NCBI GenBank assembly: GCA_031266495.1
Contig: JAISAX010000867.1
Coordinates: forward strand, 1-10,922
Direction: 5' to 3'
DNA: 10,922 nt
Origin: Opitutaceae bacterium
GTDB lineage: Bacteria > Verrucomicrobiota > Verrucomicrobiae > Opitutales > Opitutaceae
The translations under genes were made by a program, and so were the position numbers. Positions 4,937 to 10,922 of the stretch are shown one piece after another. Every line of letters starts with the position of its first letter. The first letter of the stretch is position 1. Below the pieces are notes generated by a model, which worked only from the letters and a program-made list of their open reading frames with translations, did no database searches and was not told where the DNA came from.

Positions 4937-6238
4937 ATGATCGATAAATTATCTGTAAACGATGGCAATTACGTCCGTTTGAGAAAAACCCTCCAGCTTC
5001 GACTGGCCGAGCCAGCTCCGGCAAAAATCCAGCTCCTCGTCGGTCCGCGGCAAGTTGGCAAAACCACCCTCCTGCTCTCTCTCGCCGACCAAAACCCTGA
5101 CGGGTCGCTTTACGCCAACGCCGATGCTCCCGAAGCCACGCTCCCCGCCTGGGCCGACAACATCTGGCAGCGCGCCGAAGACCTCGCCGTCTCCCGCTCC
5201 CGCTCACTCTCCCGCTCTGCCAGCAGCACCACGACCACGGCGACGCCCGCCACCTCCGCCATTCTTTTTCTGGACGAAGTTCAGGCCTTGCCCGACTGGA
5301 GCGCCTGGCTCAAGGCCCGGCACGACGAGATCGTCCGCAAAAAACTCCCGCTCCATATCGTCGCCACCGGTTCCTCTTCCCTCAAAATCGGAGCCGGATC
5401 GCGCGAGTCCATGGCCGGCCGGTTCGAACGCCTTGTGCTCACGCACTGGGGGGCCGCCGATCTGGCTGCGCTGCGCAACATCCCCGTCCAGGCAGCGTCC
5501 ATTGAAGTTGTCACGCACGGCGCCTACCCCGGAGCCGCGCGTTTCCTCGACGATCCGCGCCGCTGGCAAAGTTACATCCGCGACTCGATCATCGAACCTG
5601 CCATTGGCCGCGACATTTTCCAACTCGAACAAGTCCGCAAGCCAGCCCTCCTCAAACAAATTTTCGCCCTCGCCGCCGCCCACCCCGCGGAAATCCTCTC
5701 GCTCGAAAAAATCGTCGGCATCCTCGCCGAAAAAGGCGCGCAGGAAACCATCGCCCACTACCTGTCGCTTCTCCACGAGGCCTTTCTTGTCGCGCCTCTG
5801 CAAAAATACGCGGGGGACGAAATCCGCCGTCGCCGTTCTCCGCCCAAGCTTGTTGTTCTCAGCAACGCCCTGCTCGCGGGCAGCCGTTCGGAGCCGCCGC
5901 CCGCATCCGCAACCAACGCCACCGAATGGGGTCGCTGGCTTGAAAACGCCTGCCTGGCCCACTTCATCAACAACGACCAGCAACTCCATTACTGGCGTGA
6001 AGAACCCTGGGAAATTGACGGCCTCGGCATCGGTGACTGGGGACGCTGGCTCATCGAAATCAAGAGCGGTCCTTACGGTCTCACCGACCTGCGCGGACTG
6101 GCGCAGGCCGTCGCCAGATTTCCCGATTTCAAGCCCGTCGTCCTCTGCGACCCCGGACGCGAAGGCCCCGCCCTTGCCGCCGGTTTTCACGCCCGCGCCT
6201 GGGATGCTTTTTTGCAAAACGGCCTCGCTGACCAATGA
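4937..6238 (+). CDS. AAA_14/DUF4143-type ATP-binding protein
   Basis: This 433-residue protein belongs to the common, poorly understood ATPases with an AAA_14 core and DUF4143 C-terminus. Walker A is GPRQVGKT (36-43), Walker B ILFLDE (109-114), and the ATGSS strand (143-147) fits sensor 1. The C-terminal part has E336, the WEID turn (358-361) and EIKSG (374-378), a spacing reminiscent of PD-(D/E)XK folds, so a nuclease-like role is possible but unproven. An insert rich in Ser, Arg, Thr and Ala (about 86-107), encoded by short CCCGCTC and ACC-type iterations, lies between the Walker motifs. No signal peptide or membrane helix is seen. The ATG at 4937 lacks a ribosome-binding site but directly follows the promoter-like region. 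It stands alone as a unit, and function cannot be assigned. Confidence 0.85.
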   Translation: MIDKLSVNDGNYVRLRKTLQLRLAEPAPAKIQLLVGPRQVGKTTLLLSLADQNPDGSLYANADAPEATLPAWADNIWQRAEDLAVSRSRSLSRSASSTTTTATPATSAILFLDEVQALPDWSAWLKARHDEIVRKKLPLHIVATGSSSLKIGAGSRESMAGRFERLVLTHWGAADLAALRNIPVQAASIEVVTHGAYPGAARFLDDPRRWQSYIRDSIIEPAIGRDIFQLEQVRKPALLKQIFALAAAHPAEILSLEKIVGILAEKGAQETIAHYLSLLHEAFLVAPLQKYAGDEIRRRRSPPKLVVLSNALLAGSRSEPPPASATNATEWGRWLENACLAHFINNDQQLHYWREEPWEIDGLGIGDWGRWLIEIKSGPYGLTDLRGLAQAVARFPDFKPVVLCDPGREGPALAAGFHARAWDAFLQNGLADQ

Positions 6239-6789
6239 GACGGTGAAGCCAAAATACCGACCTGCGCGGCCCCGCAGCGAGCATCAGGCGGTTCCCGATC
6301 CTTGAGAGTGGCGGTAAAACGTGAATACTGACGCAAAGCACAACCTTTCCCCAAGCCGGCTGCGCCGGCCCCCCAAGAGAAAACATGACGAATAATCACA
6401 CCACAGAGCGGGGGAGTGGGCGCAAAGAAAAAGCCTGAAAGCTGAAGGGCTGAAGGCTGAAAACACGGACATGCCTCCATTCGCGACGAAGCCGCCTCTG
6501 CGCCCACTTTCAGCCTCTGTGGGGTGATAATGGATTTCCCCCTCCTGTTCCTGAAAATCCCCTGCCTCCGTCCCTTTTATTGAGCATCCACTTCCAAAAT
6601 TATTCCCTCAATCCTGCTCGTTCCTTGCTCGTGAGGCAGAAAAAAGCGGATACACTGAATCCACACAGAGGCGCGCCCTGAATTTTCAACGGCAGCCGGC
6701 GAAACAAAATAACGGATACCAAAGTCCAAGGCGTGTATTCGGAAAGATTTACGTTGTCTGATTTCATGATCCTCCTTCACTCAAACGGC
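6239..6789. other. Gene-free region with inverted repeat and small hairpin
   Basis: About 550 bp separate the ATPase stop from the preferred oxidoreductase start. It contains the small GCCGGC-TGC-GCCGGC hairpin (6355-6369, no T-tract) and the 140-bp imperfect inverted repeat at 6392-6531. From about 6540 to 6760 the DNA is AT-richer and should hold the oxidoreductase promoter, but I cannot point to a convincing -35/-10 pair. Confidence 0.6.
6392..6531. repeat. 140-bp imperfect inverted repeat (36-bp arms), MITE- or REP-like
   Basis: The arm 6392-6427 and the reverse complement of 6496-6531 align without gaps at 28 of 36 positions. The outer 17 bp (ending CCACAGAG) match at 15 positions, and the inner GTGGGCGCA matches at all nine. 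The 68-nt centre holds four CTGAA units spaced 7-8 bp apart (6435-6461). No transposase is encoded inside, so it could be a non-autonomous element, a folded RNA or a structured spacer. Confidence 0.6.
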
Positions 6790-8160
6790 ATGAAATCCAT
6801 CCGTGAACCCGAGCGTGGCATCCCGGTTTGCCATGAGGCCGACATTTGTGTTGTCGGAGGTTCGTGCACGGGCGTGTTTGCCGCTGTGCGTGCTGCCAGA
6901 CAGGGATTGTCTGTCGCCATCATCGAACAACACTCGCTGCTCGGAGGAATGGCCACGGCAGGACAGGTCAGCGAATGGCACTCGATCCGGGCCGCCGACG
7001 CCGACCGGCCTGTGATCGGCGGGCTGACCATCGAGATGGTCAGCCGCCTGCGACGGGAAAATGCCATTGCCGAGGAGCCTCCCGGCAGGCGCGGCCAGTT
7101 CAAATTCAACAGTGCGGTGCTGGCGGGGGAACTGGATGATCTGGTGCGCGAATCCGATGGCAGGATACGCGTGTTTTTTTGTGCGCGCTGCGTGAACGCG
7201 ATTCGCGATGGGAACCGGATTGTGGCCGCAATCGTCGAGGATCGCTCTGGACGCCGTGCAATCGCCGCGCACATGTTCATTGATGCCTCTGGCGATGGTG
7301 ATTTGTTGCGTCGGGCAGGTTTCGATGCTCACAAACCCGAACGTCTCCAGCCGGTTTCCATGCAGGCATTGGTGGACGGCCTCGACAAGCCGGTTGCATG
7401 GGGAAATCTGAGGCGTTTTTTTCAGGCGCATCAGTACCCGGAAGCCAACAGCACCCCTTGGCCGTTTCCCGTTCCAGGAGCACCCTCCTTGTGCAATCTT
7501 TTCGGAGCGCGGCTTAATGGAATCGACGGAAGCGATGCCGATGACATGTCACATGCCTTGGTGGAAGCCAGACGCCTGCACCGCGCCTGCCTTCGCATGG
7601 TTCATGAGCTTGAACAATCGGACAATAAACACATGGCGGAGAATGCAGTCTCCGCTCCCCGGATTGTCGCCTGGCCTCATGCCATGGGCGTTCGCGAAAC
7701 ATGGCATGCCCGCTGCCTGCATCAGCTAACCGGGGACGAGTTGTTGAGCGGACACAGATTCCCGGATGCTATTGCCCAAGGCACCTACCCGGTGGATGTT
7801 CACTCGGCGGATGGTGTGATCCTCAAATACATCGACGGAAGGGAGGAGATTGTCAGTACCGACAATGTTCATACGTGGCGTCGCTGGCTGCCCGAGGATG
7901 CCCGTATCCCCGCATTTTATACAATTCCGTGGAGAGCGCTTGTTCCCGGACGGGCGGAAAACCTGCTTGTTGCCGGGCGTTTGATCGACGCCAACCGGGA
8001 GGCTTTTGGAGCGATTCGCGTGATGGTGATCGCGAACCAGACGGGAGAGGCGGCGGGTGTCGGGGCGGCTCTGGCCATCCGCCAGGGATCATCCGTTGCC
8101 GATGTGCCAACCCAGCAACTCCGCCAGGCACTTAACGACGGCGGCTCTTTGCTTGAGTAA
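6790..8160 (+). CDS. FAD-dependent oxidoreductase, FAD_oxidored-type
   Basis: The 456-residue product fits FAD-dependent oxidoreductases often found beside carbohydrate-use genes; the substrate is not known. The Rossmann start is ICVVGGSCTG (19-28), in which the middle glycine of GxGxxG is Ser25. E46 caps the beta strand IIEQH. LGGMATAG (51-58), DASGDGD (165-171), GHRFPDAIAQGTYPVDVH (321-338) and NLLVAGRLIDANREAFG (391-407) are family landmarks. At 301-305 it reads VRETW, where I recall a GxRES-type motif in relatives. The ATG at 6790 is chosen because MKSIREPERGIPV matches the usual N-terminus; a GTG at 6733 and an ATG at 6766 are in frame but would add an atypical extension, and none has a clear ribosome-binding site. 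There is no signal peptide, so it is probably cytoplasmic. It converges on the glycoside hydrolase gene. Confidence 0.85.
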   Translation: MKSIREPERGIPVCHEADICVVGGSCTGVFAAVRAARQGLSVAIIEQHSLLGGMATAGQVSEWHSIRAADADRPVIGGLTIEMVSRLRRENAIAEEPPGRRGQFKFNSAVLAGELDDLVRESDGRIRVFFCARCVNAIRDGNRIVAAIVEDRSGRRAIAAHMFIDASGDGDLLRRAGFDAHKPERLQPVSMQALVDGLDKPVAWGNLRRFFQAHQYPEANSTPWPFPVPGAPSLCNLFGARLNGIDGSDADDMSHALVEARRLHRACLRMVHELEQSDNKHMAENAVSAPRIVAWPHAMGVRETWHARCLHQLTGDELLSGHRFPDAIAQGTYPVDVHSADGVILKYIDGREEIVSTDNVHTWRRWLPEDARIPAFYTIPWRALVPGRAENLLVAGRLIDANREAFGAIRVMVIANQTGEAAGVGAALAIRQGSSVADVPTQQLRQALNDGGSLLE

Positions 8161-8331
8161 CGAAATCGTTGCACAGGCGGGAAACTGAACGGGGGTATCC
8201 GGATGGCGGATTCCTCCTCTAATCCTCGCCAAAACCGTTTTCAACAGCGCGTGCCAGACAAACTCGGGGGCAGGAGAGGCGAAGCACGCAGGATCGGATG
8301 AATTCTGGCAAATGGACGCAGCCCCCGTGAA
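8161..8331. other. Spacer after the oxidoreductase stop with no recognised feature
   Basis: I see no gene, strong hairpin or T-tract here. The minus-strand frame of the remnant at 8332-8510 stays open beyond its TGA, but the translation is not recognisable. Confidence 0.4.
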
Positions 8332-8510
8332 TCACCAGCGAAGTCTCCGTATCCGTCCAAGCCCCTCCGCCGGAGTCGGATCGAAGCGGGGGAAACAGAG
8401 GTTGAGGCCGACCGGCATCCAGAATTTCCCGTCCGCGGTCTCGAAATAACGCGGATGGCGCGGGCTGACGCGGATGGCGCCCGGGGCCGGAGAGGAATTC
8501 CGGGAAGGAG
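8332..8510 (-). pseudogene. Remnant of the N-terminal part of a secreted carbohydrate-enzyme-like gene
   Basis: The minus-strand frame reads GAIRVSPRHPRYFETADG, then KFWMPVGLNLCFPRFD, then a TGA at 8334-8332. The pattern SP-x-NP-RYFE-x-x-DG-x-x-x-x-PVG-x-N resembles the start of glycoside-hydrolase-like proteins (apiosidase/DUF5060 type) by recall. There is no start codon and no continuing catalytic domain. The fragment is in the same frame as the preceding glycoside hydrolase, separated from it only by that gene's TAA (8535-8533) and a Pro/Ser-coding stretch. It is either a decayed second gene or the stub of a former fusion. Confidence 0.55.
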
Positions 8511-8532
8511 GAGGGGAGGGGGGGGGGGAGGG
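8511..8532. repeat. G-tract (11 consecutive G) next to the glycoside hydrolase stop
   Basis: A run of eleven Gs (8518-8528) lies within a purine-only stretch that abuts the TAA of the minus-strand hydrolase. On that gene's mRNA the 3' flank is therefore C-rich and G-poor, as in Rho loading sites. Mononucleotide tracts this long are also prone to slippage. Confidence 0.7.
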
Positions 8533-10922
8533 TTATTCTCCGAGCAGGTAGAGGTCGCTGATTTCGAGGGTGTTTTCGTCGGTTTGTGAATTGAGGCCGA
8601 TGGAGATTTTGGTGATCCGGTCACCTGCATCGGTGGCGGCGGCGACGCCGAGGAAGCTCGCCAGGGGGACGTAGGCGGTGTGCCAGTCGCCGTCGGCTGG
8701 AATGACGGGGTTGGTCGTCACGGTGGACTTCCCTCGCTGGTTCCATGTCATCAGGCGGACCTGGGCGGGGTTGGCGCAGCGCACCCTCGCCAGCACCCCG
8801 GTCACTCGCGACTGGTTGACTTCCTGGGGAATCGAATACCGGGGATACGCCCAGCGGTCCGAGTTCGGGGCGAATGTTACCGTGAAGCCCCAGGTGGCGG
8901 GTGGCTTGTGCGTGAAGGTCAGGGCGCCATTGGCGTTGTTTTCCCAGCGGTAGTGTTCGCCCGTCGTCAGGGCAAATTTGTAGGGGCTTCGCCGGAGGTA
9001 TTCCGCAAGGCCGTTTTTCCCGGGAGACGAGATCAGGGTGAGGGCAACGGGGCCGACGCGGGAGCGGTCGTCCGGTTCGGCGGTGATCGTCAGCAGGCGT
9101 TCGCCAATCCCTGCCCCTCCCGTGCTTCCCGCGCCTTCGGGCAGGGCGGCGATTTCGATGTCCAGCGTCGCCGTTTTGCGCGAGTTGCCGTTGACCGTGA
9201 GGGTCGCCGAGGCAATCGCGGCGGCGGCGACGGCGGCGCCCGGGTTCGGGGTTTTGTTGGCGTGGAGTGTCACCGTGCGGGTCTGGTCGCCGAGGTTGTT
9301 GACGGTGATTTCAACGGGCAGGCGCGCGCAGTTTTCCGGCAGAAAATAGCCGCGCGCCGTGCTTGCCTGCAATTTGGCGGGGTCGATTTTGGGCTGCAAA
9401 ATGAGGGTGGCGGGCGGTGGCAGTGGTTTCGCGGGGGTCTTGCCAAGACGCCACAGGCGCATGGCAGGAGTATCCGTTTTCAGAATACCAAGGATGGCGT
9501 TGCGCGGGGCGCGGAGGTAAACCAGGCCGTCGCCGGCGTCGGCGGCGTTGATGCCGGTGGCGGCGTCTCCTTTCGCGGTGAGTGGCAGCGTGCGTCCATC
9601 GATGCCTTGCGCCGACGTGGCGCGGAATGGCAGTGTCAGGCTGGTTGCGGTGTTGGCAGTGCTGGCCAGGCAGGCCACGGCCAGCGCCTCGGCGGCGTTG
9701 CCGGAAGCATTGCCGGGGGCGGGGGCGAATACGCGGATGCGTTCCACGTCCGTTTTTTTCCCCGGCGGGATGTCGCCGATGTACTCCATGCCAGCCAGGG
9801 CGCGTCCTGCCTGGGCCAGCGCGGCGAGTTTGCGCAGCGGTGAGCCGTTGGGACGGAGCATGCCGAAGTGCAGGTTGCCGTCGGTCTCGGCGTAATCCTC
9901 GTACACGAACGGGAAAATGCGTGCCACGCCGCACGCGCGCGCCTCGATGGCTTGCGCCGCATAGCCGTGCGCGGCGGCGCGTTGCCCGTCCAGCGAGGCG
10001 TGATGGGTGGATTTCCCGAAAGTCTGCGTGCCGATTTCGGTGATCCAGAGGGGTTTTGCTTCAAAACCGCTTTCCGCCAGCCAGTCGCGGTGCCGGGCTA
10101 CCAGGCCTTCCAGGCCCGCGGGGTCGCCGTAAAAATGGAACGAGACGATGTCGCTTTCCTCAAGCATTCCGTTGAGCGCCGCCTGCCGGATGTAAAACAC
10201 GTTGGCCGCCGAATAGGCGCCGCTGACAACCGGCGTATCCACACTTGCACGACGCATCGCGGCGCGGAGTGTCTTGACCAGGGGCGCGTACTGGTCGGCC
10301 GGTTGTTCGGGGGCGCCGATGTCCGGCTCGTTCCAGACTTCGAGCGCGCCCCACATCTTGTGCCAGCGCAGGGCGATGTCGCGCCAGGCGCGGGCGCTTG
10401 CCACCAGGTTTTCCGGGAAACGGCTTTCCGGGGCCTCGCCCAGCCAGTCGGGGAAGTCGTGAAACATTTCCAGCACGGGGATGCCGCCGGCGGCGTAGAG
10501 TCGCCTCGTCGTCTCGTAGTTGCCTCTGCCGTTGATGACGTAATCCCAGTCCTTGCGGTCCGCCGCGGGACGGACGTGTCGCCAGGCAAGCCGTTCCCGC
10601 GCCTGTCCTCCCGCGCCAATTACATGCGACAGGTTTTTGATCAGCGCCGGGCGTTGTTCCGGTTTCGCCAGCCACGACATGGCCGTGTCAATCGACATGA
10701 ATCCGTCCGGCGGCGTTTTCCCGGAGTTGGCGGGCGCGCACCAGAGTCCGGTGGCTTGCTCCTGGTTTACGCCTTCCAGGAATACTTCGTAATATCCCGC
10801 GGGAAGTTTGACGTTGATGGTGAGCAGGTCACCCTGGCCGGACGCGGCCCGTGTCCGTGTGGCGCGGCCTTCCGCCACCGTGCGTCCGGTGTAGTTTTTT
10901 ATCTGATATGCGTGTGTTCCGG
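8533..10922 (-). CDS. Clan GH-A-like glycoside hydrolase with C-terminal beta-sandwich domains, N-terminus outside window
   Basis: The frame is open to the right edge, giving 795 residues and no N-terminus; the GTG at 10878 is internal, as coding-like sequence (KNYTGRTVAEGRA) runs through it. The acid/base glutamate lies in EVWNEPD (Glu codon 10327-10329) and the nucleophile in LWITEIGT (Glu codon 10036-10038), 97 residues apart, as in retaining TIM-barrel clan GH-A enzymes such as GH39. Upstream, a LPAGYYEVFLEG segment suggests a beta-rich domain before the barrel. After the barrel (to about 9800) come Ig-like sequence (VTVNNLGDQ-type) and a terminal module rich in W, Y and N that resembles a carbohydrate-binding beta-sandwich. 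Export is likely for this architecture but the signal peptide is not visible. Family number and substrate cannot be set. Confidence 0.8.
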   Translation of the reverse strand, partial: GTHAYQIKNYTGRTVAEGRATRTRAASGQGDLLTINVKLPAGYYEVFLEGVNQEQATGLWCAPANSGKTPPDGFMSIDTAMSWLAKPEQRPALIKNLSHVIGAGGQARERLAWRHVRPAADRKDWDYVINGRGNYETTRRLYAAGGIPVLEMFHDFPDWLGEAPESRFPENLVASARAWRDIALRWHKMWGALEVWNEPDIGAPEQPADQYAPLVKTLRAAMRRASVDTPVVSGAYSAANVFYIRQAALNGMLEESDIVSFHFYGDPAGLEGLVARHRDWLAESGFEAKPLWITEIGTQTFGKSTHHASLDGQRAAAHGYAAQAIEARACGVARIFPFVYEDYAETDGNLHFGMLRPNGSPLRKLAALAQAGRALAGMEYIGDIPPGKKTDVERIRVFAPAPGNASGNAAEALAVACLASTANTATSLTLPFRATSAQGIDGRTLPLTAKGDAATGINAADAGDGLVYLRAPRNAILGILKTDTPAMRLWRLGKTPAKPLPPPATLILQPKIDPAKLQASTARGYFLPENCARLPVEITVNNLGDQTRTVTLHANKTPNPGAAVAAAAIASATLTVNGNSRKTATLDIEIAALPEGAGSTGGAGIGERLLTITAEPDDRSRVGPVALTLISSPGKNGLAEYLRRSPYKFALTTGEHYRWENNANGALTFTHKPPATWGFTVTFAPNSDRWAYPRYSIPQEVNQSRVTGVLARVRCANPAQVRLMTWNQRGKSTVTTNPVIPADGDWHTAYVPLASFLGVAAATDAGDRITKISIGLNSQTDENTLEISDLYLLGE

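Noticed and set aside
5204..6235. A 343-residue antisense frame over the ATPase gene
   Set aside because: No recognisable motif is present and it fully overlaps a gene with intact Walker motifs, so it is a GC-codon shadow.
4937..6238. The ATPase as part of a defence system
   Set aside because: DUF4143-type ATPases are common stand-alone genes, and no partner nuclease, toxin or other defence gene is adjacent.
6355..6369. GCCGGC-TGC-GCCGGC as an intrinsic terminator of the ATPase gene
   Set aside because: The stem is only 6 bp, lies about 117 bp past the stop, and is followed by CCCCCAAG rather than a T-tract.
6577..6780. A 67-residue minus-strand frame in the spacer before the oxidoreductase
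   Set aside because: No homology is recognised, there is no clear ribosome-binding site, and it overlaps the 5' region of the oxidoreductase. It could be a gene remnant but support is too thin.
8680..9843. A 387-residue plus-strand frame over the glycoside hydrolase
   Set aside because: It is Gly/Arg/Val-rich with no family pattern and lies antisense to a protein with catalytic glutamates in their expected contexts.

Overview
The window is GC-rich bacterial chromosome. The mix of genes (a eukaryotic-like UDP-sugar pyrophosphorylase, a RAYT-type transposase, a glycoside hydrolase and a sugar-associated FAD oxidoreductase) and the intergenic texture (GC-rich hairpins, G-tracts, short CTGAA and GACAATC iterations) remind me of Verrucomicrobiota, Opitutaceae in particular. 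This placement comes from recalled resemblance, not from a search.

Layout, left to right. (1) 1-578, minus strand: REP-associated tyrosine transposase, cut by the left edge, with a candidate element end (622-643) and a small hairpin (654-686) upstream of it. (2) 782-2206, plus: UDPGP/UAP1-like nucleotidyltransferase. (3) 2207-2518: a gene-free stretch between two convergent genes, packed with hairpins, a G-tract and a 3x heptamer repeat. (4) 2519-3790, minus: ThiF/MoeB-type E1-like enzyme fused to a rhodanese domain. (5) 3927-4832, plus: siderophore-interacting-type flavin reductase, divergent from (4) across a 136-bp spacer that contains a hairpin covering its ribosome-binding site. (6) 4937-6238, plus: AAA_14/DUF4143-type ATPase with a palindromic, apparently leaderless start region. 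(7) 6239-6789: about 550 bp without a convincing gene, holding a 140-bp imperfect inverted repeat. (8) 6790-8160, plus: FAD-dependent oxidoreductase of the FAD_oxidored type. (9) 8161-8532: no intact gene, but a minus-strand remnant of a second carbohydrate-enzyme-like gene lies in frame after the stop of the next gene. (10) 8533-10922, minus: large clan GH-A-like glycoside hydrolase with C-terminal beta-rich domains, cut by the right edge.

The genes do not form one operon. Most are single transcription units in alternating orientation, and spacers are 100 bp or more. Plausible roles are cell-envelope nucleotide-sugar supply (782-2206), sulfur activation for a cofactor (2519-3790), iron-siderophore reduction (3927-4832) and polysaccharide use (6790-8160 and 8533-10922). 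I see no CRISPR array, rRNA, tRNA, prophage or recognisable defence operon. The features most worth following are the hairpin clusters and inverted repeats in a window that also carries a RAYT gene, and the in-frame remnant downstream of the glycoside hydrolase.
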